A stretch of 64,000 bases of DNA, taken from the NCBI GenBank assembly GCA_032716605.1, contig JAVRFV010002366.1, forward strand, positions 219,504-283,503, given 5' to 3'. Position numbers and translations under genes: made by a program. Source of the stretch: Paralithodes platypus (lineage: Eukaryota > Arthropoda > Malacostraca > Decapoda > Lithodidae). Of this stretch, positions 42,668 to 53,489 are shown one piece after another; within the stretch, counting starts at the first letter, position 1; every line of letters starts with the position of its first letter. Under the pieces are notes generated by a model. It was not told where the DNA came from, made no database searches, and worked only from the letters and a program-made list of their open reading frames with translations.

Positions 42668-44516
42668 TCTAGTTACCAGAGGGATTTCTTATGTGTCCTT
42701 AGTTGCTTCTTCGCTTTGGTGGGGAGGGCCCACATGGCTACCTCACCAAATGCTATGGCCTGATCATGGCCCAATAGGGGGCTCAATAGGAGGGGACACC
42801 ACTGTGGGTTGTAACACGAGTCAAGAAGGAACCCTGTCATTGCCGGTACCGGTTACCCCTACTGCCATATTGAATTGGGACCGGTATGGCTCATATATGA
42901 ACTCATGGCATGTAATGGCATGGGTCCTTAGGTTTATTAAGACTCTTAAAGAGAAGACACAAGGGAATTATCAGGCAAAACCGGCATACTTGACGGTGCC
43001 GGAATTAAGAGCAGCAGAGTCAGCCATGATTAAGGTAGCTCAGAGAGAAGCTTACTCTGAGGAACACCACTATTTGTCAAAAGGACAGGGCACATCAGGC
43101 AATATAGTGAAGCAGTTAGGCCTCTATATGGAGGGAGGCATGATACGCTGTAGAGGTAGGCTACACTTTTCAGCTTTACATGATAGCGCCAAGTACCCTA
43201 TCCTTATCCCTAATAAACATCGTATAGCCACTCTCCTTAGTAATTACTGCCACAAAGTGTGTAACCATAGTGGTGTTAGTTATGTTGTAAATTACATAAG
43301 GCAAAGATGGTGGATCCCCAAGATTAGACAGGTAGTAAAGAAAGCCTTAAGGGGATGTATCATCTGCAAGAGATTGCAAGGTACATCATACCGTGCTGTA
43401 CAGGCCCCTCCATTGCCGGAGTTTAGGGTTCAGGAAGTGAGTCCTTTCCAGGTAACGGGGGTTGACTACACAGGTGCCTTGCCAATAAAAGAGAAGGGGG
43501 GTACTGTAAGTAAACTATATGTAGTCTTATTCACCTGTGCAGTTACTAGAGCGGTCCATGTAGAAACGGTGTCTAACCTCTCCTGCGAATCATTTTTGCA
43601 TGCGTTCCGTAGGTTTAGTAGCAGGAGGGGTTACCCTGAGATTATGATGAGTGATAATGCCACCACATTTGTTAGCGGAGCCAGTACATTACGGGAGTTG
43701 ATGGATGATGCAAGGTTAAAAGGTACTCTAGCGGAATTCAAGTGCGAGTGGCGGTTTATACCGGCCAGGGCGCCATGGTTCGGTGACATATGGGAACGGG
43801 TCATTGGCATCCTAAAGGCTGGCTTGAAGAAGGTACTGGGTCGAGCATTGGTTACCACAGAGGACCTGAATACGGTATTACTGGAGCTCGAGGCCACAGT
43901 CAATGATCGCCGGCTTGGCTACAGCTACAGTGATCTTGAAGACCCTCTACCCATCACTCCTTCACAACTGGTTCATGGGAGGCGGATCAGAAGCTTTCCA
44001 AGGCGGGAAGTCACGGAGGAAGATCTCAAGGACACGACTTGGCGTAACAATGATTCCGTCAACCAACGCTTCCAATATGTTACAAAGCTCTCACATGACC
44101 TGTGGAAAAGGTGGAGCACTGATTATTTAATATCATTCAGGGAGCAACATCGTCACTTAATGGTAAAAGAAGGGATAGCATCGCCGCAAGTTGGGGACGT
44201 CGTTCTAGTACATGATGACGGCCCCCGACTTTTTTGGCGTATAGGTCGGATAATGAAACTTCTTTGTGGTCCTGACCACGAATGTAGGGTAGTTCAGGTA
44301 AAAACAGGAGCCGGTTTGACCACCAGACCGGTGGTTAAGCTATACTCACTAGAGATAGATTTAGAGGTAGTGGATGGCGACAGCAAGCCGAACTCTGATA
44401 ATATCCTTCCTGCTACTGGAGCGGACCGAGGTGATACCCCTCAGAGGCCGTCACGTCGGGCTGCTTTGGATTCCTCCCAGTTGTGGCGATCCATGATCGG
44501 TACGGGACAATTGTAA
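42642..44516 (+). CDS. pol: BEL-C copy 2 RNase H tail and integrase
   Basis: An open frame of 624 codons continuing pol after the two-base deletion. It starts at STEDNPSDLVTRG and LWWGGPTWLPHQ, then reads through the integrase zinc region (HKVCNHSGVSYVVNYIRQRWWIPKIRQ, CIICKRLQG), the catalytic core (VTGVDYTGALPI; MMSDNATTFVSGAS; WFGDIWERVIGILKAGLKKVLGR with the Glu) and the DUF5641-like C-terminal region (VGDVVLVHDDGPRLFWRIGRIMKL, GAGLTTRPVVKLYSLE). It ends at 44516, about 30 bases before the 3' LTR. All three integrase acidic residues appear present. Confidence 0.87.
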   Translation: MSTEDNPSDLVTRGISYVSLVASSLWWGGPTWLPHQMLWPDHGPIGGSIGGDTTVGCNTSQEGTLSLPVPVTPTAILNWDRYGSYMNSWHVMAWVLRFIKTLKEKTQGNYQAKPAYLTVPELRAAESAMIKVAQREAYSEEHHYLSKGQGTSGNIVKQLGLYMEGGMIRCRGRLHFSALHDSAKYPILIPNKHRIATLLSNYCHKVCNHSGVSYVVNYIRQRWWIPKIRQVVKKALRGCIICKRLQGTSYRAVQAPPLPEFRVQEVSPFQVTGVDYTGALPIKEKGGTVSKLYVVLFTCAVTRAVHVETVSNLSCESFLHAFRRFSSRRGYPEIMMSDNATTFVSGASTLRELMDDARLKGTLAEFKCEWRFIPARAPWFGDIWERVIGILKAGLKKVLGRALVTTEDLNTVLLELEATVNDRRLGYSYSDLEDPLPITPSQLVHGRRIRSFPRREVTEEDLKDTTWRNNDSVNQRFQYVTKLSHDLWKRWSTDYLISFREQHRHLMVKEGIASPQVGDVVLVHDDGPRLFWRIGRIMKLLCGPDHECRVVQVKTGAGLTTRPVVKLYSLEIDLEVVDGDSKPNSDNILPATGADRGDTPQRPSRRAALDSSQLWRSMIGTGQL

Positions 44517-44545
44517 ATACTTTGTATATAACTGGTGGCGGAGTA

Positions 44546-45093
44546 TGTCGTGAATCCTAGCTGGTATATATACCGTAGTTTGAATTTCCCGGGTTCACGA
44601 CAGTTGGTTCCTTTTTTGTTTATACGCATTACTTTATTTATCTTTGTGGATAAGTATTACTGTGGTTGCACCAATTATATCTTAGTTTATTTTCCCTTAT
44701 TATTTAATCACGGGGGGCGATATAGAACCCTTAAATATATTTATATTGTTACGATAAGAGGGAATCTCAGTACACTTCACACAGAGACTTCGTCCCGTTC
44801 ACAACAAACCACCAGTTGCTGCCACATAACAACAGAACTTCACTGATCTACACCTACCGACATGTCCATCACCTAACCTACACTCTTTGCATCACAACTA
44901 AGTTCCTTTAATACTAGAAGTACTTCATAGATATTACTGGGACTACCACAGATAGCCTACATATACAATTTAACACGTAAGTCCAACGCCGACCGGTATC
45001 ATATTTATAGCCTAGGCCATTTCATCTTTCCAGGTCTGAACATTTACTTTATATCCGTTTCTCCTCTACCCCCTGGGAGTAATATTCAGGATA
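44546..45093 (+). repeat. BEL-C LTR 3 (548 bp)
   Basis: It starts TGTCGTGAATCC and ends TTCAGGATA, followed by the target duplication AGGCT at 45094-45098. Nearly identical to LTR 1 and LTR 2. Confidence 0.88.
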
Positions 45094-47820
45094 AGGCTAT
45101 TAAGGAAGGTTTGTGCATTGACAACCTCCAAGGTACAGGCAGTGATGAAGAGACTGTCATTAAGCGTTACTGTGATGCCCAAAGAATAATGTCTCAAGCA
45201 CATTTATATCTTAGAGAATGGGCTACCAACAGACCTCAACTACGTGACCTCCTTCAATTGGATGGTGTTGCTGCCAAGAGTCAAGAGCGAGTGAAGACAT
45301 TAGGACTCTTATGGTTACCTGACTCTGATCTGTTGACGTTCAACGCTAGTCTCCCAGAGACCAATAAGGCAACAAAGAGAGAGTGCTTAAGAGTGGCGGC
45401 GCAACTGTTCGATCCACTCGGTGTACTACTACTACCCGTTACAATAAGGCCCAGAATTTTCTTACCGCAATTATGGAGACTGAAACTAGATTGGGATGAT
45501 CCACTACCTGACGACTGCGCTACCGAATGGTCTACAGTTACCAAGGACCTGCACCTCTGCTGTGACTTTACTTATCCTCGGAGGACGGTATATGCTGATT
45601 CGGTGGAACTTCATGCGTTTTGCGATGCAAGTGGTGTCGCCTATGGCACTGCAATATATTTTGTGAGCCCGGAACATAGTTGTCTGGTCATCGCTAAAGC
45701 AAAGGTCGCTCCCATAAGATCCATAACAATACCAAGACTAGAGCTAACTGTTGCTTTGCTAGCCGCCAGATTAATCAATAATCAAATTTGTGGAGGAAGC
45801 TTATCATAAAATTGTAAAAGTCAACAAAATTGTATTATGGTGCGACAGCCAGGTCACATTGCATTGGTTACGTAGTATGAAGAAGCTTCCAGTGTATGTC
45901 GCAAACCGTGTTGACGAAATCAAATCCCTTCTTCCGACTGTAGAATTCCGGTACGTGTCCTCTAAAGAAAACCTTAGTCACTTACTGTCTAGAGGTGTTT
46001 CGGCAAAACATCTGAAATCTTCTGCGTTTTGGTGGGAGGGGCCCATGTGGCTCCGAAACAAAGACGAGTGGCCAGAAGACATATTACCAGATGACCCAAC
46101 GCAAAATGTAACTAGCCATGTCATTGGGACTAATGAGAACAGGACAAACGGTTATGGAACTGGGAAAAATATGGCAGTTATGATAATTTCATTCGGGTAG
46201 TTGCATGGACTATTCGATACAAGAATAATTTGAAGGCAAAAATTAAAGGGACGTCTCCCACAGACAGTGCCCTCCTCAGCATAAAGGAGCTAAAAGTAGC
46301 AGAAAAGATTATAGCTCAAAGATGCCAGCAGGAATGCTTCCCAAAGGAGTACGAGATGCTGTCTGGTGACAAGGGTACTCGCAATAATTTGGTAAACCAA
46401 TTAGGACTTGTCATGAAAGGAGGATTAATTGTATGTGAAGGCAGATTGAAGTTAGCGGCTCTTCCGGATTCAATGAAATATCCGATACTACTGCCTTCCA
46501 AACATCCTTTCACTACCATGCTCATCAATATGTGTCATCGCGTCTGTTGTCACTATGGAGTTAATCACGTGGTCGCATATATGCGGCAAAGGTGGTGGAT
46601 TCCTAAGATAAGACAAGCGGTAAAACAAGTGACCAGTAAGTATAACCTGTTGTAAAATACAGGGTAATACCTACGCGAAAGCTAGAGTACCTCCTCTACC
46701 AGACATCAGGACTACTCCTAGAGATCCCTTCGAGGTCACGGGGGTTGATTATAAAGGAACAATTCCTGTCCAGGGCTCACACAACAACAAGGCTTATATG
46801 CTTTTATTTACGTGCGCTACTACAAGAGCTATCCACATTGAAGTAGTTAGCAATATGACCTGTGACTGCTTTATCCATGCGTTCCGGAGATTTTGTAGTA
46901 GGCAGGGATTTCCGCAGATAATGTTAAGCGACAATGCTGCTACATTTGTGGGAGCTTCCAGACACTTGGAAGACATCCAAAGCGATCCCAGTCTTCAGGC
47001 TCATCTTGCCGAAATCCGATGTGAATGGCGTTTTATCCCAGCACGTGCGCCTTGGTTCGGGGCTATTTGGGAGAGAGCCATAGGTATGGTGAAGGCTGGG
47101 CTTAAAAAGGTACTAGGTCGTGCTCTAGTCTCCTTTGAGGAACTAACTACTGTCCTATTGGAGCTGGAGGCTACCGTGAATGATCGCCCTTTAACATATG
47201 TCTCGGGTGATCTGGAGGACCCTTGCCCTATTACCCCATCCATGCTGGTTAAAGGTCGTAAACTTTGTGACTTCCCAAAGGACCTAATTCAGCTAGATGA
47301 GCTGCAGGATCCTAGTTACGATAGTAAAGCAGCGATACACAGCAGGTACAATTACATCAATAAATTGATCCGGGACCTATGGAGGCCTTGGTCTAATGAA
47401 TACTTGGTATCACTACGAGAAGCCTATAAGAATAAAAGAGGCTCATCAAGCAGTGTATGGCCAAAGATAAATGACATCGTGCTTATACATGACGTGTGTC
47501 CTTTGGAAACTTGGTAGGGTAGTTAGACTCTATCCCGGACGAGATGATCTGGTTAGAGTGGTCCAGATTAGAACAAAGACTGGCCTGACCACTCGACCCA
47601 TCGTCAAGTTGTATCCATTGGAACAGGAAATCGAAAGCATTTCGATCCCTCAACCGGCGGTCACTGGTGATGGTGTTAGCTCTCACGACTCCACCCTTAT
47701 GTCACCAGCGGTCGCTGGACCATCTGCCAGTAATGATCCTGTTGAAAGATTACCTCTTCGCCGAGCCGCTGTTAGCTCTTCACAGCTATGGAGATCTAAC
47801 ATCGCTGCAGGATTATTGTA
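45094..47820 (+). pseudogene. pol: BEL-A copy 2: rest of RT, RNase H and integrase
   Basis: It continues 30148 after the MITE and BEL-C. RT catalytic box CIDNLQGTGSDEE; thumb LFDPLGVLLLPV; RNase H HAFCDASGVAYGTA (the Tyr codon intact here, a stop in copy 1); tail LPVYVANRVDEIKSLLP and FWWEGPMWL; integrase zinc region (CHRVCCHYGVNHVVAYMRQRWWIPK); core (TCATTRAIHIEVVSNM, MLSDNAATFVGASRHLE, WFGAIWERAIGMVKAGLKKVLGR); and C-terminal WPKINDIVL and LTTRPIVKLYPLE. Frame breaks lie near 45780, 46190, 46650 and 47500. It lacks the LINE and SINE insertions of copy 1 and so gives their empty sites. Confidence 0.88.
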
Positions 47821-47848
47821 GATAATGTATATATTGGTGGTGGGAATA

Positions 47849-48344
47849 TGTCTAGACTCTTAAGTAACTCGACAGTTTAGGTTAAGTAAACATACTGGAA
47901 GTTCAAATTAGGCGCCAGTATTAGGTTAAGTTATATATCTATATAAAAGATATATACTATTTCGTATTAAGTTTATATGGGTTTATTATCCATAACTGTA
48001 TCGGGTTATCATTATAATCAATCCGGTATATCCTTTTAGTTAGTTAAATGACGCATTGGTGGAATATAACTGCGCATGCGTCATTCTCGGAACTGGCGGG
48101 TTCATCGCCACAAACCTCAGAATCGCCTTCGCTACGACCTCAAGAACATCTCCTTCTAGCCGCTCCAATACAACCACCTGTTTCCTGCTAAGTCATCCTA
48201 ATTCTTATTTCTTAGTGGCCACTATATCTTCCGTCTATTCCTACCACTATCATTGAGCTATCTATCCCTATCAACCAATAAAAGTAAGTTAACTCTTGTG
48301 AGTTTATAGGTAAATTCCGCTTTGTTTACTATCGAATTCTCACA
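47849..48344 (+). repeat. BEL-A 3' LTR (496 bp)
   Basis: It starts TGTCTAGACTC and ends TTCTCACA, and is preceded by a GGTGGTGGGA polypurine stretch. It matches 23424-23764 plus 25562-25718. Confidence 0.88.
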
Positions 48345-50964
48345 CAAATATAAGATTTTGATTGGAGATTTCAATTTGCCAAGGATCAACTGGGCAAATT
48401 GTACTACTCCAGCGGGACAGTGTAGCCTGGAAAACAAGTTTATAGAGAAAGTGAGAGATTGTTTTTTAACGCAACATATTACAGAGAGGACAAGATATAG
48501 AGATGGGACGCAGGGGAGTGTACTTGATTTGATTTTTAGCAATGAGGAGGATATAGTGGAACATGTCAATGTGGATAGCCCTATAGGTCGTAGTGACCAT
48601 GCCTGTATAAGTTTTAGTTGCAATATTAAAACAGAGAGGGATAATAGAAGCAATAAAAAAAAATACATGTATAATAGAGCAGATTATGAGCTGCTGAGGT
48701 GGTGTTTGGACATTGACTGGGGGGAATACTTGAACGGTGAAGACGCTGAAGGAATGTGGAGGAAGATTAGAGTCAAACTGGAGAATGCTATATCCAAATG
48801 TGTACCAGTAAGGGAATATAAGGATAAAACAAAATTGAGTAAAAGAACGAACCCAGAATTACCAATGAAAAGAAAGTTTTGGACATTGATAAGAAGAAAG
48901 AAACGATTGTGGGATAGACTAAAAGTGTTAAAAAAGAACAGGGGGTCTAGTATAGAAGCTAAAGAAGTGGATTTGGAACGTAGACAAATAAACAATAAAA
49001 TAAGGTGGGAGACAAGGAGGGAGGTGAAGGAGAGAGAGAGAGATTGCAAGAAACGTGAAGGATAATCCAAAAATATTCTGGAAGTACATTCAGGAAAAGT
49101 TAACAAGAAGAGTAGGGATCCCAGAACTGATAGGAGAATTGGATGATAGGAATAGAGCAGAAACTGATAAGGAGAAAGCAGAGGTGCTGGGGAAATACTT
49201 TGGGGAGGTACTAACAGTGGAGTCGGATGATGCAGTGCCTACTATTCCCATCAAACAGGCACCGGCACTAGAACTAATAGAGTTTTCCAATGCTAGAATA
49301 AGAAGGGCTATAGAAAAAATGAACAGAAGTAAGTCCCCGGGACCGGATGGGATACATCCAAGAATCATAAAGGAAGGAGGTGATATGTTAGTAAAGCCAT
49401 TAATTTTTTTATTTGAGGTATCTTTTAATACAGGACAAATCCCGATGGACTAGAGAGAGACGAACATAACAGCTATATTTAAGAAGGGAAAGATAAATGA
49501 CCCAGGAAATTATAGACCAGTCAGTTTGACAAGTGTTGTGTGTAAACTAATGGAAACGGTAATTAGAGAAGGAATAATGAAGCATATGAAATCAAACCAA
49601 CTTTTCAGTGAGAGACAGTTCGGATTCTTGCCGGGGAGGTCGACGGCACTACAGCTAATTAAGGTGGTAGATGATTGGATGCAAATTCTGGAGGATGGTG
49701 ATGTTATAGATGTGGTATATTGCGATTTTATGAAGGCCTTCGATAAGGTCCCACATAAAAGGTTAATAGAGAAAGTTAGAAGCTATAATATAGGGGAGAA
49801 ATGTGTGAAATGGATAGAAGCCTTCCTGAAAGATCGGAGACAGAGGGTACTGGTGAATGGAATAGGCTCGGGGTGGAGGGAAATTACAAGTGGGGTACAT
49901 CAGGGATCTGTGTTGGGACCACTACTGTTCGTTATATTTATCAACGACTTACCTGAAGTTATAACTAATGGAAGTGAGATATACCTGTATGCGGATGACA
50001 CTAAGCTGTATAGAAGAGTGAGGAGTAAGGAAGTTGTGGGTTTGCTTCAAGGAGATGTGGAGGGCATGAAGGGATGGTCTGAACATTGGTTAATGCCTTT
50101 TCATCCCAAAAAAAATGCAAGTACATGCGGATTGGGACAAGCAAGATAGACAAGGTAGGATACAGTATGTATGAAGCGATGGAGGAAGTGAATGCAGAAA
50201 AGGATATAGGAGTAGTGATAGACAATAAGTTAAATTTCTCAGAACATTTAGCGGAAAAGATAAGCAAAGCCAATAGAATTGTAGGGCTGATAAGGAGGAC
50301 ATTTGTGTCACTTGACGAAGAAATCTTCAGGAATCTCTATACAGCGCTTGTTAGGCCGCACCTGCAATATGCGAACCAGGTGTGGGCTCCATATATGGTA
50401 AAGGATATAGAAGCAGTGGAGAAAGTGCAGAGGAGAGCTAGCAAGCTAGTACCAACGTTGAAGAACGCGGGCTATGAGCAGAGGTTGAGGACACTGGGGC
50501 TTCCGACACTGGCATATAGGAGAAAGAGAGGGGATATGATAGAGACTTTTAAGATAGTGTCAGGAAAATATGATGAGGACGTGTGTGAAGGTATCTTCTT
50601 GATGCGGGAGGGAACAAGAACGAGAGGACACTCTAAGAAAATTTACAAAGAAAGAAATAGGCTTGAAAAGGCAAAGAACTCGTTTTGTGATAGAGTGGTA
50701 AATGAGTGGAACGCACTGCCCCAGTATGTAGTCGATTCCGAATCAATAAGGAAGTTTGAAAGTAATCTTGATAAAGCATGGGGAAGACAAGATTTGAAGT
50801 TTGATTATAAAGCAAAAATACAGAATAGTAAAAATGTTGCGTCTGCTACCGCCGCCGCCAACACCGTGAACGACCGCAGCAGTGCAAGTACTGGCACTGA
50901 GCTGGATACACAGGCCTAGTTTGCCTTTTTCCAGAAGATCTACTGTAAGAAACTGTAAGAATGA
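48345..50964 (+). mobile_element. CR1-like LINE, 3' part (endonuclease to 3' end), broken
   Basis: It opens directly at the BEL-A LTR edge inside the endonuclease domain (YKILIGDFNLPRINW, GRSDHACISF), so BEL-A probably inserted into this LINE and its 5' part lies left of the window. RT follows: KSPGPDGIHPRIIKE, YRPVSLTSVVCKLME, FGFLPGRSTA, YCDFMKAFDKVPHKR, GVHQGSVLGPLLFV and LYADDTKLY, then RPHLQYANQVWAPY and the tail WNALPQYVVDSESIRKFE, ending at 50919. Frameshifts near 49060 and 50110 and a stop at 49451-49453 make it a pseudogene. The 3' end carries two ACTGTAAGAA-like units (about 50940-50960), in the manner of CR1 3' repeats. Confidence 0.87.
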
Positions 50965-51396
50965 AGCATAAGAAGACCGCCGAGTTGGAGGGATTAAGAT
51001 CTAATGCAGTTCTGATATCTTTATAAGCCAGAGTGGAGCAGAGGTAACGCCCTGTACACTCATCTGAAAGATGTTGGTTAGAATCTCCTCCGGTATAGCT
51101 AGTGAATTTGTCAGAAATGTTTAATTTTTTCATGAAATATCTCCTTGGATCCCTAGTGAGAAGTAGATGGTCTTCAAATCTCCATGCAAGCAGTCAGGAG
51201 AACCAACCTTGACCCAGGTGGTTTACCACAGATCTCCTATTCTGTATGTACTGTATGTATTTACTCAGGCCCATTCCCCAGTATTCCTTATTTTTTTGGG
51301 GGGGGGGCTCTGTCTTGAGTCGGCCAATCCCAGCTATGGCCGGGGTATGTGCCCGAGTATATACATACATACATAAATATACAAAATCAGGTTAGG
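50965..51396 (+). other. Non-coding stretch with a tRNA-like fragment
   Basis: At about 51024-51090 there is a tRNA-like piece: an A-box-like AGTGGAGCAGAGGTAACG and a B-box-like GGTTAGAATCTC. It could be the head of an old SINE. A G9 run (51299-51307) and a short (ATAC)n run (51361-51375) follow. No gene is seen. Confidence 0.5.
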
Positions 51397-51632
51397 CTCG
51401 GTGGTGTAGTGACTAGCGTCTTGGACTTCCACCCAGAAGGTCCCAGGATCGTGCCCACGCTCGGCGCAGTAAAGTTTTTTCACAAGCACTAGCTGAGTCG
51501 TTACCGTCCCTCATGAGTAAGGGGATGGGGTAGTAGTACCGGACCCCAATGGAAATACGCCTAATCAGCCTTATTGGGCTATCCTTAGCTGGCTTAGCAT
51601 GCACTAGCTTTAAGAACTATTATTATTATTAT
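51397..51632 (+). mobile_element. tRNA-derived SINE, copy 2
   Basis: Same family as 17541-17780: A-box TGGTGTAGTGACTAG, a decayed B box (AGGATCGTGCCC), the GGACCCCAATGGAAATACGC block and a (TTA)n tail. A perfect 8-bp target duplication AGGTTAGG lies at 51389-51396 and 51633-51640. Confidence 0.9.
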
Positions 51633-51689
51633 AGGTTAGGACGTTAGTCTAGTAATATATTAATTATATAAAATCTTAGAACAAACGTA

Positions 51690-51960
51690 TCAAAGTCGCG
51701 GAGAAGCGACGGACTCTTCAAAGACGCGCGGAGCCAGACTTTGAATGGGCAGCTGCGTCAAGGTCTTCCACCAAACTCCCCTGCCAGCTAAATTTGCACA
51801 TTTTTCAGTAGGAAAAGTACAGACTAAAGGCCGATTTTTACTAAAATGTACGCTCGATATAGCTCGCCCCATAAATAATCGACATCTGGATGAGGCGAAA
51901 CGTCTTCTAATCGCCAAACTAATGAGGTGAAATGTCTTATAATCTTTAATGCGGCGAAAT
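51690..51960 (-). repeat. Dispersed structured repeat, unit U1 (minus orientation)
   Basis: Reverse complement of the block seen at 56281 and 57285: a TTTTTC-loop-GAAAAA hairpin next to a GGCC-rich hairpin, preceded by GAGC/CGAG words. It holds one or two degenerate versions of the 30-bp unit that is expanded at 54991-56280. Confidence 0.65.
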
Positions 51961-52516
51961 TTGTCCGACAAAGAATAGGCTATGTGGATGAATGAAATTG
52001 TAGTTGTAGTTTCCAATATGGAAAGTAATTTACTTCTGTATTATTGAATCACCATTCCGTAGGCCTACACGCCCAAACATTCCCGGAACGATGTTATTTA
52101 AGGTGTGTGTGTGCGTGTGTAGCCAAGTGTGAAGTTAGTGTACAAAATTAGTGTAGTTAGCCATAAAATGCCGGAAGACGACTTCGTTTTCTTTTATGTT
52201 TAAGGAGATACGCGTCAAAGAACTCAAATTTTAAATGGGTAACTATTTAATAATTGCGAAAGTTAATTATTCTCGAAATGTTTAGTTAACTTATCACACA
52301 TTTCCTGCTACATATTCAACTGAATAACATGGATTCATAATATTTACATTTATACCGTTCCAGAATTTATATTATTTATTGATATTAAGCATATGTGAAT
52401 AAGCCAATTGTTTGTGATGCAGGTCCGGACTCCGGATCCCCCATTTTACGCACTAGCAATATAAAGTGCAGACGTAATTTTCCCAGCCTAGCGCTGGGAT
52501 CCCTCACAATTGTATT
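51961..52516. other. AT-rich stretch without recognised gene
   Basis: It contains a (GT)n-like run near 52100-52120 and a small inverted repeat CCCAGC...GCTGGG at 52482-52498 just upstream of the protease ORF. Nothing else is recognised. Confidence 0.5.
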
Positions 52517-53182
52517 ATGATGGCTGGTCCAACACACACACCGAGGGTACATGTTACCAAAGCTCTGATGGATAACATTAAGGGAATAGAGAATGTTAGG
52601 GTGTTATTTATAAGTGAAATTCATCAAGTTGTGAATTTCTCGCCTAGGTTGGAAGGTCGCTTTTCGTTTATTTCGCTGGCTAACATCCATGATTACACCC
52701 TCCATAGGGAACATGGTTTTATCCTATATGAACGGCTCTCTGGAAACACTAGTCACGCAACCGTTCTTTATAGGGATCTATATGATTCATACATTTATTT
52801 TGATAGCCTGGCTTCCCCTGCCCCTCGCCAAGTAATAGAATACCTGGTGTCAAAATGTCCTCCAGGCAGCATAATCAGCAATAAGATCATTCTACAAGAT
52901 GATTATATTCATTCTTGTGCATTCCATTGTCTTGACCTAGCCAGGTATATCTGTGATCATCCGAATATTACAGTACAAAATATTGCCACAAGCTACCCAT
53001 GTGATATTGCTGCTAAAAATGAACTATTTATTTGCTTAAATGTTCTAAATTTACTGACCACATTTCCTAACACAATCAACCTTATTGACCCATTGTTCAA
53101 CAGGGTGTGTCCCAATCTTTTGGTTCTACCTTACCGTCCTGTCAAGACTGGGGAAGGTCACAGGGACGCACCGGGACAATAA
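52517..53182 (+). CDS. Lone adenain-like (C5/Ulp1-fold) cysteine protease ORF
   Basis: An intact ORF of 221 codons with two ATGs at its start (52517 and 52520). The likely catalytic set is His80 (NTSHATVLY), Asp96 (IYFDSLASP), Gln127 (ILQDDY) and Cys134 (HSCAFHC). The Gln-to-Cys distance of seven residues and the His-to-acid distance of about sixteen match the adenovirus-type protease family, which also occurs in Polinton/Maverick elements and adintoviruses and shares a fold with Ulp1 peptidases. No polymerase, integrase or capsid gene lies nearby, so it is an isolated remnant or a captured gene. A short open tail in another frame (53265-53398) follows. The assignment is by motif only. Confidence 0.6.
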   Translation: MMAGPTHTPRVHVTKALMDNIKGIENVRVLFISEIHQVVNFSPRLEGRFSFISLANIHDYTLHREHGFILYERLSGNTSHATVLYRDLYDSYIYFDSLASPAPRQVIEYLVSKCPPGSIISNKIILQDDYIHSCAFHCLDLARYICDHPNITVQNIATSYPCDIAAKNELFICLNVLNLLTTFPNTINLIDPLFNRVCPNLLVLPYRPVKTGEGHRDAPGQ

Positions 53183-53489
53183 GGTCAAGCGGCTCAGAGG
53201 CAAAGTATTCAAGGTCTGATATTGAGGCAAGACTGATCAAGACAACGATATTTAGTTGCACTTTAATACTACGGGGCTCATATCCGTGTGTTTGACCTAG
53301 GAAGGCCTATGACCTATGTGGGTGGGTATACCAAGTCTGGCACACAGGAGCTACAGCACATTATCCAGAAAACCCCAATTTACCTTCGCCAGGGATAATC
53401 ACAGCTCCACAATACCAAACTACCTATAACTCATACAAAATAGACCTAGCAGCTACCTCTTCAGTGTACTGAAACCCTTTGTCATTGTA
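53183..53489 (+). other. Sequence downstream of the protease ORF
   Basis: A short open stretch (53265-53398, coding VFDLGRPMTYVGGYTKSG) ends at a TAA. It could be a remnant of a neighbouring gene or chance. Nothing else is recognised. Confidence 0.35.

Larger units (their letters stand above)
30616..45093 (+). mobile_element. BEL-C: tandem dimer of a BEL/Pao element with three LTRs
   Basis: The structure is LTR (30616-31162), internal copy 1 (31163-37580), LTR (37581-38132), internal copy 2 (38133-44545), LTR (44546-45093). A 5-bp target duplication AGGCT flanks the whole array (30611-30615 and 45094-45098), and none flanks the inner LTR. Both copies have the order PBS, SGNH-like ORF, gag, protease, RT, RNase H, integrase. 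Copy 2 is nearly intact; copy 1 carries many one-base indels. It is inserted in the RT region of BEL-A copy 2. Confidence 0.9.
11203..48344 (+). mobile_element. BEL-A: tandem dimer of a BEL/Pao element, heavily invaded
   Basis: Two plus-strand internal regions of the same family share the LTR at 23424-25718 and end at an LTR at 47849-48344. Copy 1 (11203-23423) starts in the gag/pol junction because its left part lies beyond BEL-B. Copy 2 (25719-47848) carries SGNH ORF, gag and pol. The two LTRs differ at roughly a dozen positions in 497 bases. Both copies are riddled with insertions, frameshifts and stops. The right end abuts a CR1-like LINE within its endonuclease domain, so the dimer probably sits inside that LINE. 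Confidence 0.8.

Noticed and set aside
51024..51095. tRNA gene
   Set aside because: Box-like motifs only; the arms do not pair well. More likely an old SINE head.
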